Origin: Mycobacterium sp. HUMS_12744610
GTDB lineage: Bacteria; Actinomycetota; Actinomycetes; Mycobacteriales; Mycobacteriaceae
Assembly: GCF_041206865.1 (NCBI RefSeq)
Contig: NZ_JBGEDP010000001.1
Location: 1,798,001-1,862,000 of the forward strand
Length of the DNA stretch: 64,000 bases
Direction: 5' to 3'
Shown here: positions 29,517 through 38,111 of the stretch, one piece after another
How positions within the stretch are numbered: the stretch's first letter is position 1
Layout: every line of letters begins with the position of its first letter
Made by a program: the position numbers and the translations under genes
Notes under the pieces: model-generated
What the model saw: the letters and a program-made list of their open reading frames with translations, nothing else
Database searches by the model: none
What the model was told of the DNA's origin: nothing

Positions 29517-30548
29517 GTGCGCCTTTCCGTCCTCGACCTCGTCCCGGTGCGCAGCGACCAGACGACCGCGGACGCGCTGGCCGCCACCGTGCAGCTGGCG
29601 CAGACCGCGGACCGGCTGGGTTTCACCCGCTATTGGGTCGCAGAACACCACAACATGCCGTCGGTCGGCGCCACCAGCCCGCCCGTCCTGCTGGCCTACC
29701 TGGCCGCGCAGACCACCCGGCTGCGGCTGGGCTCGGGCGGGGTGATGCTGCCCAACCACGCGCCGCTGGCGGTGGCCGAGCAGTTCGCGCTGCTGGAAGC
29801 GGCGGCGCCCGGCCGCATCGACCTCGGCATCGGCCGTGCGCCCGGCTCCGACCCGGTGACGTCGTACGCCCTGCGCGGCAGCCGCGGCGACGAGGACATC
29901 GAGAACTTCCCGAACTACCTCGACGACGTGGCCGCGCTGATGAGCCTGCGCGGCGTGGTGGTGCCGCTGCGCTCGGGGGACTACCGGCTCAAGGCCACGC
30001 CCGCCGCATCGAGCGAGCCGCGGCTGTGGCTGCTCGGCTCCTCGATGTACTCGGCGCACCTCGCGGCCGCCAAGGGCCTGCCGTACGTGTTCGCCCACCA
30101 TTTCTCGGGCCAGGGCACCGAGGAGGCGCTGGAGATCTACCGGTCCCGGTTCACGCCCGGCAAGCTGACCCCGGAGCCGTTGACGTTCCTGACGGTCAAC
30201 GCCGCGGTGGCCGAAACACGCGAGGAGGCAACGGCATTGGTGTTGCCCAACCTTCAGGTGATGGCGCGGCTGCGGACGGGCCAGGCCCTTGGGCCGGTGC
30301 CGCTGGTCGAAGAGGCCCTGGCCGCGGAGCTGACGCCGGAGCAGCAGCGCATCGTCGACAGTGGGCTGCGGCGTGCCGTGGTCGGCGCGCCCGCCGAAGC
30401 CGCCGGCCGGCTCCGTGAACTGGCTGCACGGTTCGGCGTCGACGAGGTGATGGTCAACCCGGTCGCGTCGGCCCGCTACGACACCGATCCGGCCACCGCG
30501 CCCGCGCGGGTCGCGACGCTGGAGCTGCTGGCCAAGGAGCTTTTCTAA
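29517..30548 (+). CDS. Luciferase-like (LLM) flavin-dependent oxidoreductase, MsnO8 type
   Basis: A 343-residue TIM-barrel enzyme. LSVLDLVPVRSDQTTADAL at the N-terminus, RYWVAEHHNMPSVGATSP near residue 45, and GVMLPNHAPLAVAEQFALLEAAAPGR are typical of the MsnO8/alkanal monooxygenase-like subgroup, which uses FMN. F420 use cannot be excluded. The GTG at 29517 is preceded by GGAAG; the longer reading overlaps the monooxygenase remnant. It is convergent with the GGDEF-EAL gene, with a 4-base overlap of the two 3' ends. I recall no gene at this position in M. tuberculosis. Confidence 0.9.
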   Translation: MRLSVLDLVPVRSDQTTADALAATVQLAQTADRLGFTRYWVAEHHNMPSVGATSPPVLLAYLAAQTTRLRLGSGGVMLPNHAPLAVAEQFALLEAAAPGRIDLGIGRAPGSDPVTSYALRGSRGDEDIENFPNYLDDVAALMSLRGVVVPLRSGDYRLKATPAASSEPRLWLLGSSMYSAHLAAAKGLPYVFAHHFSGQGTEEALEIYRSRFTPGKLTPEPLTFLTVNAAVAETREEATALVLPNLQVMARLRTGQALGPVPLVEEALAAELTPEQQRIVDSGLRRAVVGAPAEAAGRLRELAARFGVDEVMVNPVASARYDTDPATAPARVATLELLAKELF

Positions 30549-33500
30549 GACTCCGCCGGCTGCCGGGCCTCGCTGCCGGCCGGAGCGTGGTCGGCGATCC
30601 ACTGTGGCAGCTCGTCGGCCGGCAGCGGCGGACTGTGCACAAAGCCCTGCGTGATCGTGCAGCCGTAACGCCGCAGCGCATCCAGCGTGATCTCGTCTTC
30701 GACCCCCTCGGCGACGAGGTCGGCGCCCAGGTTCTCCGCCAGGGCCACCGTGGAGCGCACGATGGCGACCGATCGCGGGTCGTGGGCGAGGCGCGCCACG
30801 AACACCCGGTCGAGTTTGAGCTCGTCGACCGAGACGTCCTGCAGGCGCGCCAGCGACGACCATCCGGTGCCGTAGTCGTCCAGCGAGATGTGGATGCCCA
30901 GGCGTTGCAGCGAGGCCACGTTGTGGCGCGACCGCACCGAATCGATCAGGGTGCTCTCGGTGATCTCGATGATCAGCGCCCCGGCGGGTACGTCGTAAGT
31001 GTTCAGCAGCCGCTCGATCGTGCCGACCAGGTCCAGGTCGAGCAGGTTGATGGTGGACATGTTGACCGCGACGGTGAGCGTGAGGCCCTGTCCGCGCCAG
31101 GATCGCATCTGCTCGAGGACGAGGTTCAGCGTGCGGTCTGCGATCTTACGCATCAGCCCGGCGCGTTCGGCGGCCGGGACGAACTCGGCCGGCAGCAGCA
31201 GGCCGCGGTCGGGATGGTGCCAGCGCAACAGCGCCTCGACGCTGTGGACGCTGCCGTCGAGGTTGACCTTGGGCTGGTAGTGACAGGTCAGCTCGTCGCC
31301 GTCGTTCAGCGCGGCGCGCAGTTCTTCGATGAGGTTGGGGTCGTTGTCCCGATACAGCTCGAACGCCGACTCGTAGACGGCGATCTTGCTGACGGCCGAC
31401 CGGGCGTGGGGGATCGCCGCCTCGGCGAGGCTGAGGAGCTCCTGGGGATGCTCGCAGTGGTCGGGGCACAGCGCGATGGCGATGCGGGCGTCGACCCGCA
31501 CGGTGATCGGGTCCAGCGCGAACGGCTCGCTCAGGCACTCGAGCAGCCGGCCGGCCTGGGCGCGCGCGGCGATGAGGTCGGTGCCCTCGGCCAGCAGGAT
31601 CGCGAATCGGCTGTCACCCACGCGTGCGAACAGGTCGTCACGGCGGATGGCATTCCCCAGCCGGTTCGCGATGCGGCACAACAGCTCGTCGACGAACGCT
31701 GCGCCGATCGAGGCGTTGATCTCGTGGAACTCGTACAGCTCCAGCAGCAGCAGCGCGCGGCGCGATACGACCTTGGTCGCCGGCGCGGGCTGCGGGGTGG
31801 ACACCTCGGTCAAGGCCGTGACCAGGGAGCGGCGGTTGGGCAGGCCGGTCAGCTTGTCGGTCATGGCGCGTTTGTGGTCCTCGGCCAGCACGCTGACGTC
31901 GCGGAACGACACCGTGAAGCGGGCGGCGACCACGACCAGGCTCAGCGCGGCCAGCGTCGTGGCCAGCCGTGACCCATGACCCAAAACGGCCACCGCCAGC
32001 GCCACGACGGTGCACGAGACGGGCACGGCGAAGGAGCCCAGGCCGCGCTTGGCGCTGATCGGCCCCCCCGCCGAGCGGGCCCAGGCGGCCGCCGCCACCA
32101 GCAACGAGGACGCGGGCCAGCACGCGTCGAGTGCCATTCCGACGCGGTAGGCACGCGCCGAGGTCTCGAACAGGTAGACCGTGTCCGCCGCCGCGAACAG
32201 GACGAAGCCGCCGACCAGCAGAGACCACCGCAAGGCGTTGCTGCGGCCCAGGATCGGCAGCATGCTGGTGACCAGCGCCAGCAGGAGCAGATCGCCCCAC
32301 GGGTAGAGCAGGCCGACCAGGACGGTCGACGGTTGGCGGAGTGCTGCCGTGTGGACGGGCCCCGCGAGCAGCGCCGCGGCCACCGCGGCCATCGCCAGCC
32401 CGCAGGTCACCGCGTCGAGCCGGATCACGACCGGCACCCGCTTGAGGCGTGCCCGCATCAGCAGCACCAGCCCGGCGTAGACAAGCGGGTAGAACGCGAG
32501 GTACTCGGGGTCCGCGACCGAGGGCGACTGGCCGCCGGGGACGAACGCCGCGTAGACGACGTCACCGACCGCGGAGATCGCCATGCCGGCCGCGATCAGC
32601 GCCCACGCGAAACGGTTCGCCGTGACGCGCACGGCGCGGGCGGCGACCAGCGCGGCCGCCGAGAGGTTCAACGCCGCATACAGGCCGCCGACGAATGCGG
32701 GGTGGCCTTGGCCCGCCCGGGTGACCGCGCTCAGTACGGCGAAGGCTACGACGCCGATCGCCAAGGCGCCGATGGCGATCCGGACCGCCGTCGGCGGCCA
32801 CCGGATACCCTCGGGTGCGTCGGTCGACGCGTCCGGTATCGACTCCGCCGTGGCGTCGAGGTCGGCGGTCACCTCGGGGAGGCCGCGGACTCGGTGGGGC
32901 CGGGGAACGCTGGCGGGCGACACCACCGGTCCGGTGGCGTCCGGCGATGCGGCCGTGAGGGGCACATCGGGCACGAGGCTGTGGACGCACTGGCCGCCCT
33001 GGCGCTTGGAGGCGTACATGGCCAGGTCCGCGTGGCGCAGCAGCTCGTCGACGGTGCAACCCGACCAGGCGGGAGCCACCGTGAAGCCGATGCTCGGCCG
33101 AACGTCCAATGGCACCCCGTCGATGAGGATCGGCGGGCTGAAGGCGTCCAGGACGCGATGCGCCGCGGCCTGCGACTCCTCGACGGAGGCCTCGATGAGC
33201 ACCGCGAATTCGTCGCCGCCGAGCCGGGCGACGGTGGCCGACTCGTCCACCGCGGCCGTGATCCGCTCGGCGACACGCACGAGCAGTTCGTCGCCGGCCG
33301 GGTGCCCCAACGCGTCGTTGACCAGCTTGAAGTTGTCGAGGTCGAGGCAGAGCACCGCGATCGGCGCATCGCCCGCCGGAGGGCGGGCGATGGCCTCGTC
33401 CAACCGCTGGACGAACCGGGCGCGGTTGGCCAGGCCGGTCAGGCTGTCCCGGAAGGCTTCCCGGGCGACCTCGGCCAGCAGCCGCTGGTTCTCGACGAGC

Positions 33501-34465
33501 ACGACGAACTGCCGCGCCAGCACGGCGACAACCAGGATTCCCAGCGCGGCGAGCATCGGTCGGTGCTGCATGTGGCCCAGCGCGTGACCCAGCCCCACCG
33601 CGGCGGCCAACAGCAACGGCAGGTACGGCAACCACAGCCGGGTGCGGTACGGGGCGTCGTCGGGCGACGGCGGCGTCGGGGACTCGTGCGCACCGGCCAG
33701 CCCCGCCCACGTCAACAAACCCAACCCGGCCACGCGGGTCAAATCGTTCACGTCGCCGGTGTGATAGGTGCCGATCCCGGTGTGGAACACCACGGCGATG
33801 TCGGCCAGACCGATCGTCCCGATGCCGGCGGGGACCAGGCTGCGGCTGGGCCCGTCGCTGGGGCGCACGCGCGAGAGCACCATGATCGCCGTCGTCGCGA
33901 GGATGATGTCGCTGAACACCTCCGTGAGCGTGGAGAGCCGCGAGCCGCTGTTCTCGCGGAGTTGCTTCTCGATGACAAACACCCAGGAGATCACGAACAG
34001 CGACGTCGCCAGGATGAGGCCGTCCAGCACCATCCGTGGGGGTGTGTTGCGGGACACGTGGGAGAACGCCACCACCGCCGCCATGGCCCCGACCGGATAC
34101 AGCAGGAGCACCACTTCGGCCGCCGCGGGGTGGGTCGCGTGGTCGAGGTCGGGCCGCACGTCGTAGACCGCCCAGATGACCTCCCCCGCCGCCCAGCCCA
34201 CCAGGGCCGTGACCAGGGCCAGCCAGCCGAATCGGATGCGGCCCGCCGCGCGGCGGGCCGCATGCGCGGCGCACCCCGCCGCGCACACTAGGCACGCCAC
34301 CGTGACGATCTCGTCGACCGGCCGAGTGCCGTACGGGCCGCGCCAGCCCCACAGCCACGAGGCCGCGACCAGCGCCTCCGCGACGCCGTAGGCGGCGACG
34401 AGGAGCCAACCGACCCGCGCGGACAGCCCCAGGCGCTGCCACGGCCTGCCGGTCGAGGGCTTCAT
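30545..34465 (-). CDS. Large membrane cyclic-di-GMP enzyme: two (membrane + GGDEF) units and an EAL domain
   Basis: 1306 residues from the ATG at 34465 (a longer start at 34534 is possible). Order: a membrane module of 8 to 9 helices (about 15-325), then GGDEF domain 1 with LGGDEF intact at 415-420 and DNFKLVNDALGH upstream. After a disordered linker (about 500-560) comes a second multi-helix membrane module (about 560-855). GGDEF domain 2 follows, in which the signature is replaced by VGDSR (949-953) and is therefore probably catalytically dead. The EAL domain has EAL at 1077-1079, NMSTINLLD, IEITES, DDYGTGWSSL, DELKLD and AEGVE, so phosphodiesterase residues look complete. A bifunctional diguanylate cyclase/phosphodiesterase is likely. 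The layout looks like an internal duplication. Confidence 0.9.
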   Translation of the reverse strand: MKPSTGRPWQRLGLSARVGWLLVAAYGVAEALVAASWLWGWRGPYGTRPVDEIVTVACLVCAAGCAAHAARRAAGRIRFGWLALVTALVGWAAGEVIWAVYDVRPDLDHATHPAAAEVVLLLYPVGAMAAVVAFSHVSRNTPPRMVLDGLILATSLFVISWVFVIEKQLRENSGSRLSTLTEVFSDIILATTAIMVLSRVRPSDGPSRSLVPAGIGTIGLADIAVVFHTGIGTYHTGDVNDLTRVAGLGLLTWAGLAGAHESPTPPSPDDAPYRTRLWLPYLPLLLAAAVGLGHALGHMQHRPMLAALGILVVAVLARQFVVLVENQRLLAEVAREAFRDSLTGLANRARFVQRLDEAIARPPAGDAPIAVLCLDLDNFKLVNDALGHPAGDELLVRVAERITAAVDESATVARLGGDEFAVLIEASVEESQAAAHRVLDAFSPPILIDGVPLDVRPSIGFTVAPAWSGCTVDELLRHADLAMYASKRQGGQCVHSLVPDVPLTAASPDATGPVVSPASVPRPHRVRGLPEVTADLDATAESIPDASTDAPEGIRWPPTAVRIAIGALAIGVVAFAVLSAVTRAGQGHPAFVGGLYAALNLSAAALVAARAVRVTANRFAWALIAAGMAISAVGDVVYAAFVPGGQSPSVADPEYLAFYPLVYAGLVLLMRARLKRVPVVIRLDAVTCGLAMAAVAAALLAGPVHTAALRQPSTVLVGLLYPWGDLLLLALVTSMLPILGRSNALRWSLLVGGFVLFAAADTVYLFETSARAYRVGMALDACWPASSLLVAAAAWARSAGGPISAKRGLGSFAVPVSCTVVALAVAVLGHGSRLATTLAALSLVVVAARFTVSFRDVSVLAEDHKRAMTDKLTGLPNRRSLVTALTEVSTPQPAPATKVVSRRALLLLELYEFHEINASIGAAFVDELLCRIANRLGNAIRRDDLFARVGDSRFAILLAEGTDLIAARAQAGRLLECLSEPFALDPITVRVDARIAIALCPDHCEHPQELLSLAEAAIPHARSAVSKIAVYESAFELYRDNDPNLIEELRAALNDGDELTCHYQPKVNLDGSVHSVEALLRWHHPDRGLLLPAEFVPAAERAGLMRKIADRTLNLVLEQMRSWRGQGLTLTVAVNMSTINLLDLDLVGTIERLLNTYDVPAGALIIEITESTLIDSVRSRHNVASLQRLGIHISLDDYGTGWSSLARLQDVSVDELKLDRVFVARLAHDPRSVAIVRSTVALAENLGADLVAEGVEDEITLDALRRYGCTITQGFVHSPPLPADELPQWIADHAPAGSEARQPAES

Positions 34466-34570
34466 CGCTGCGTCACCCCACTTCGCACTGCGCGGCGCGG
34501 CCTGGCTACGCATCGCCGCGCGTGAAGCAAACAATAGGGCGCCGCGCCGACGGAATGGGCGTTTCGGCAG

Positions 34571-35014
34571 CTAATTGTGGACTAACACGAAGATCGGGAT
34601 GGGCCGCGACGTGCGGCTCTGGTAGCCGTCGTAGCGGTTGGCGTTGTTGGCGTTGACGATCTTCCACAGCCGCCGGTAGTCGGCGTCATCCGGTCCGACC
34701 TGACGAGCGGTCACCGCGAAACGCTTGGGGCCGACGTTGATCTCGCACCGCGGGTGCTTGCGCAGGTTGTGATACCAGCCCGGGGGGCGGTCGGCGCCGC
34801 CGTTGGAGGCGACGATCAGATAGGAGTCGCCGTCGCGCGCATAGGACAGCGCCGCGGTGCGCGGCTGCCCGGTTTTGGCGCCGACGGTGTGCAGGAGCAG
34901 GCAGGGCGGCGCAATGGGTATCCGGTGCCCGACCCAGCCATGGGTCTTCTCGTAGACGGCGGCATGCAGGCGCAGGAGCGGGATGCCGACCCACTGCTCG
35001 AATGAGGTGCTCAT
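34571..35014 (-). CDS. F420-dependent nitroreductase-like protein (Ddn family, Rv1261c-like)
   Basis: A 147-residue split-barrel protein of the deazaflavin (F420H2)-dependent reductase family. Key segments are the substrate-cap start FEQWVGIPLLRLHAAVYEKT, LLHTVGAKTGQPRTAALSY (F420 phosphate loop), YLIVASNGGADRPPGWYHNL, and the C-terminal YQSRTSRPIPIFVLV. The length matches Ddn and relatives, of which only some activate nitroimidazoles. It starts 3 bases after the upstream HIT gene's stop, so the two form an operon. Corresponds to Rv1261c. Confidence 0.92.
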   Translation of the reverse strand: MSTSFEQWVGIPLLRLHAAVYEKTHGWVGHRIPIAPPCLLLHTVGAKTGQPRTAALSYARDGDSYLIVASNGGADRPPGWYHNLRKHPRCEINVGPKRFAVTARQVGPDDADYRRLWKIVNANNANRYDGYQSRTSRPIPIFVLVHN

Positions 35015-35017
35015 GAC

Positions 35018-35452
35018 TCAGTCCTGCTGACTCGCCTCGGCGCGGGCCAGCGCCTCCCGCAGGATCCGGGCGGTCGCTTCCCGGTCGGGGTCGCGGCGCA
35101 GCAGCATTCCCTTGGCGACCGAGAGCTTGTCGCCGTCGCGGCGGGGCAGCACGTGCAGGTGGATGTGGAACACCGTCTGGAAGGCGGCGCGGCCGTCGTT
35201 GATCGCCATGTTGGTCGCGTCGGCCAACTCCGTGGCGCGGGCCGCGCGGGCGATCCGCTGGCCGAGGGTGGCCATCCCGGCCAAAATCTCGGGCGGCGTG
35301 TCGGTGAGGTCGACGCTGTGGCGTTTGGGCAGCACCAGCGTGTGACCGCGGGTGAACGGGCGGATGTCGAGGATCGCCAGGTAGTCGTCGTCTTCGTGGA
35401 TCCGGATGGCCGGGGATTCGCCGGCGACGATGGCACAGAACACGCAGGACAT
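35018..35452 (-). CDS. HIT-family nucleotide hydrolase
   Basis: A 144-residue histidine-triad protein (AMP-lysine or dinucleotide hydrolase class). It starts SCVFCAIVAGE, where the two cysteines may bind zinc, continues with IRPFTRGHTLVLPKRH, and carries the catalytic triad HIHLHVLP near residue 98. The ATG at 35452 is used; a longer frame from 35503 adds a Pro-rich leader. It is tightly linked to the Ddn-like gene downstream and 22 bases from the aminotransferase stop upstream. Corresponds to Rv1262c. Confidence 0.93.
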   Translation of the reverse strand: MSCVFCAIVAGESPAIRIHEDDDYLAILDIRPFTRGHTLVLPKRHSVDLTDTPPEILAGMATLGQRIARAARATELADATNMAINDGRAAFQTVFHIHLHVLPRRDGDKLSVAKGMLLRRDPDREATARILREALARAEASQQD

Positions 35453-35474
35453 GTCGCCCACGGTACTGGCCGGC

Positions 35475-36638
35475 TCAGGCCCGCAGCGCGCCGGCGATGG
35501 CATCGATGGCCCGGTCCAGTAGCGCGCGGGTGGTCGCGAAGTTCAGCCGGGCGAACCCGGCGCCCACCGAGGCGCCGAACGGGATGCCGGGGGACAGCGC
35601 CACTTTGGCCTCGGCGAGCAGGTGCTCCGCCGGCTCGGCGGGCAGGCCCAGCGGGCGGAAGTCCACCCACGAGAGATACGTACCCTCCGGGGCGGTGACC
35701 GTCACCCCGGGGACCCGCTCCGGCAGCGTCCGCGCCAGATGGTCGCGGTTGGCCTGCAGGTAGGGCAGCAGATCGTCCAGCCACGGCCCGCCGTGCCGGT
35801 ATGCGGCGATGTTCGCGCGGATACCGACCGTCGAGGCGCCCATTTTGTGCAGCATGTTGACCCGGTCCCAGTCCTCGGCGTCACGGCGATTGGACAGGAT
35901 CGCCTGCGCGCACATCAGGCCGGGCAGGTTCCAGCCCTTGGAGGCCGACGCCAGCGTGACCACGCTCTGCGCGGCCGCCTCCGACACCGAGGCCGCGGGA
36001 ACGTGGCGCCGCCCGTAGACCAGCGGCCCCCAGATCTCGTCGGCGATCACCCGTGCGCCGTGTGCGGCCGCGATGTCGACGACGGCCCGCAGCTCGTCGG
36101 CGGTGAGGGCCGTGCCGAGCGGGTTGTTCGGATTGCACAGGATCACCGATCCGGCACCGCGGACGAAGGCGGCCTCGAGCGCCTCCAGGTCCGGCAGGTA
36201 CCGTCCCGAATCCTGGCGCACCATCGGAATCTCGATCCGCTGGCGGCCGGTGACCTGCAGGACGTCGAAGAACGGCATGTAGGCCGGGACCGGCAGCGCC
36301 ACCGGGCTCTCGGGCCGGGTGAGGAAATTAACCACGACCTCCATCCCCTTGAGGACGTCGGGGACCACGCGGACCCATTCGTGCCCCACGTCCCACCCGT
36401 ACCGCTGGCGGCACCAGTCCGCGGTCGCCCTCGGCAGCGTGTCCTCGGTGAACGGGGGGTAGCCGAACTCCTCGTTCTCCACGCACGCCCGCACCCCGTC
36501 GAGCACCGCCGGTGCCGTGGGATAGTCCATCTCCGCCACCCACAACGGCAGCACGTCGGCGCCGAAATAATTCCACTTGATCGTGTTGCGGGCCCGGAGT
36601 CGTTCCTCGGTCAGCGAATCGAAGACGTGATCCTGCAT
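35475..36638 (-). CDS. PLP-dependent PatB/MalY-like C-S lyase (cystathionine beta-lyase type)
   Basis: A 387-residue fold-type I aminotransferase-like enzyme. It opens with RNTIKWNYFGADVLPLWVAEMDY, typical of the PatB/MalY group. Further motifs are CNPNNPLGTALT (the Asn contacts PLP), VIADEIWGPLVY (Asp contacts the pyridine N), and the Schiff-base lysine in LASASKGWNLPGL. The C-terminal Arg for the substrate carboxylate is in FARLNFATTR. It probably cleaves cystathionine or cysteine conjugates. It is divergent from amiB2. The family relative in M. tuberculosis (Rv2294) is elsewhere, so this may be an extra copy or a relocated gene. Confidence 0.88.
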   Translation of the reverse strand: MQDHVFDSLTEERLRARNTIKWNYFGADVLPLWVAEMDYPTAPAVLDGVRACVENEEFGYPPFTEDTLPRATADWCRQRYGWDVGHEWVRVVPDVLKGMEVVVNFLTRPESPVALPVPAYMPFFDVLQVTGRQRIEIPMVRQDSGRYLPDLEALEAAFVRGAGSVILCNPNNPLGTALTADELRAVVDIAAAHGARVIADEIWGPLVYGRRHVPAASVSEAAAQSVVTLASASKGWNLPGLMCAQAILSNRRDAEDWDRVNMLHKMGASTVGIRANIAAYRHGGPWLDDLLPYLQANRDHLARTLPERVPGVTVTAPEGTYLSWVDFRPLGLPAEPAEHLLAEAKVALSPGIPFGASVGAGFARLNFATTRALLDRAIDAIAGALRA

Positions 36639-36710
36639 GGGCTCAACCTTTCATCACGCCGCCGCGTCCGGCGCCGCGGGTCCGGTGGTCCGGCCCGATA
36701 TGCTGCCGCG

Positions 36711-38111
36711 ATGGACGCTCGTGAGCTCGCCTTCGCCGGCGCTGCCGCGCAGGCGCGGATGCTGGCCGACGGCGACGTCACCGCCCCCGAGCTGCTCGAG
36801 GTCTACCTCGACCGGATCGCACGCCTGGACAGCGAGCTGCGCTGCTACCGCGTGGTGCTGGCAGACAGCGCACGTTACGACGCCGCCGTGGCGCAGGAGC
36901 GGCTCGACGCCGGCGAGCGCCTGCCGCTGCTGGGAGTGCCGATCGCGGTCAAGGACGACGTCGACGTCGCCGGGGAGGTGACGGCCTACGGCAGCGGCGG
37001 CCACGGCCCGGCAGCGACCGCCGACGCCGAGGTGGTGCGCCGGTTGCGCGCCGCGGGCGCGGTCATCCTCGGCAAGACCAACACGCCCGAGCTGATGATG
37101 TTCCCCTACACCGAGTCGTTGGCCTTCGGCGCCACGCGCAACCCGTGGAACCTCACGCGTACGCCGGGTGGCAGCAGCGGCGGCAGTGCGGCCGCGGTGG
37201 CCGCGGGGCTGGCGCCGCTGGCGCTGGGCTCCGACGGCGGGGGCTCGATCCGCATCCCGGCGATCTGGTGCGGCCTGTTCGGCCTCAAGCCGCAGCGGGA
37301 CCGGATCTCGCTGGAACCGCACGACAACGCCTGGTACGGCCTGAGCGTCAACGGCCCGCTGGCCCGCTCGGTGCTGGACGCGGCCGTGTTCCTCGATGCG
37401 ACGGCCACCGGGCCCGCGGTGCCCGGTGCCGAGGGGGAGTTCGTGGCCGCGGCGGGGCGCCCGCCCGGCAGGCTGCGAATCGCCATGAGCACCAAGGTCC
37501 CGACGCCGCTGCCCGTACGGGTCGGGAAGGCCCAGCTGGCGGCGGTCGAGGAGGCCGGCGCGCTGCTGCGCGAGCTGGGCCACGAGGTGATCCACGCCGA
37601 CCCCGAGTACCCGCCCGCGGCGATCCTGGCGAACTACCTGCCGCGCTACCTGCGCGGCATCGGCGACGACGCGGACGCACTGGCGCACCCGGAGCGCATG
37701 GAGACCCGCACCCGCAACATCGCGCGCCTGGGATCGTTCTTCTCCGACCGGCGGATGGCCGCCCTCGTCGCCGCGGAACCGGCGCTGAGTGCCCGGATCC
37801 AGGCGATCTTCGACGACGTGGACGTCGTCGTCACGCCGGGCAACGCGGCGGGTCCGTCGCGCATCGGCGCCTACCAGCACCGGGGCGCGGTGTCGACGCT
37901 GCTGCTGGTGGCGCAGCGGGTCCCCTACCAGCAGATCTGGAACCTGACCGGACAGCCCGTCGCGGCCGTGCCGTGGGACTTCGACGGCGACCGGCTGCCG
38001 CTCGCGGTGCAGCTCGTCGGCCGGCCCGACGACGAGGCGACGCTGTTGTCGCTGTCCGCGCAGATCGAGGCGGCACGGCCGTGGGCCCACCGCCGGCCGC
38101 CGCTGTCATGA
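36711..38111 (+). CDS. amiB2: Amidase AmiB2 (amidase signature family)
   Basis: A 466-residue hydrolase of carboxamides. The Ser-Ser-Lys triad is visible: Lys in GVPIAVKDDVDVAG, the cis-Ser in TPGGSSGGSAAAVAAG, and the nucleophile Ser in SDGGGSIRIPA. The ATG at 36711 is chosen on length; upstream in-frame sequence lies antisense to the PatB-like gene. The last 6 bases overlap the convergent glycosylase stop. Corresponds to Rv1263. Substrate unknown. Confidence 0.93.
   Translation: MDARELAFAGAAAQARMLADGDVTAPELLEVYLDRIARLDSELRCYRVVLADSARYDAAVAQERLDAGERLPLLGVPIAVKDDVDVAGEVTAYGSGGHGPAATADAEVVRRLRAAGAVILGKTNTPELMMFPYTESLAFGATRNPWNLTRTPGGSSGGSAAAVAAGLAPLALGSDGGGSIRIPAIWCGLFGLKPQRDRISLEPHDNAWYGLSVNGPLARSVLDAAVFLDATATGPAVPGAEGEFVAAAGRPPGRLRIAMSTKVPTPLPVRVGKAQLAAVEEAGALLRELGHEVIHADPEYPPAAILANYLPRYLRGIGDDADALAHPERMETRTRNIARLGSFFSDRRMAALVAAEPALSARIQAIFDDVDVVVTPGNAAGPSRIGAYQHRGAVSTLLLVAQRVPYQQIWNLTGQPVAAVPWDFDGDRLPLAVQLVGRPDDEATLLSLSAQIEAARPWAHRRPPLS

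Noticed and set aside
30587-34291. Very long plus-strand open frames opposite the GGDEF-EAL gene (two of about 460 and 770 codons)
   Set aside because: They mirror the codon periodicity of the minus-strand gene in GC-rich DNA, are rich in Arg/Gln/His/Asp, and show no domain.
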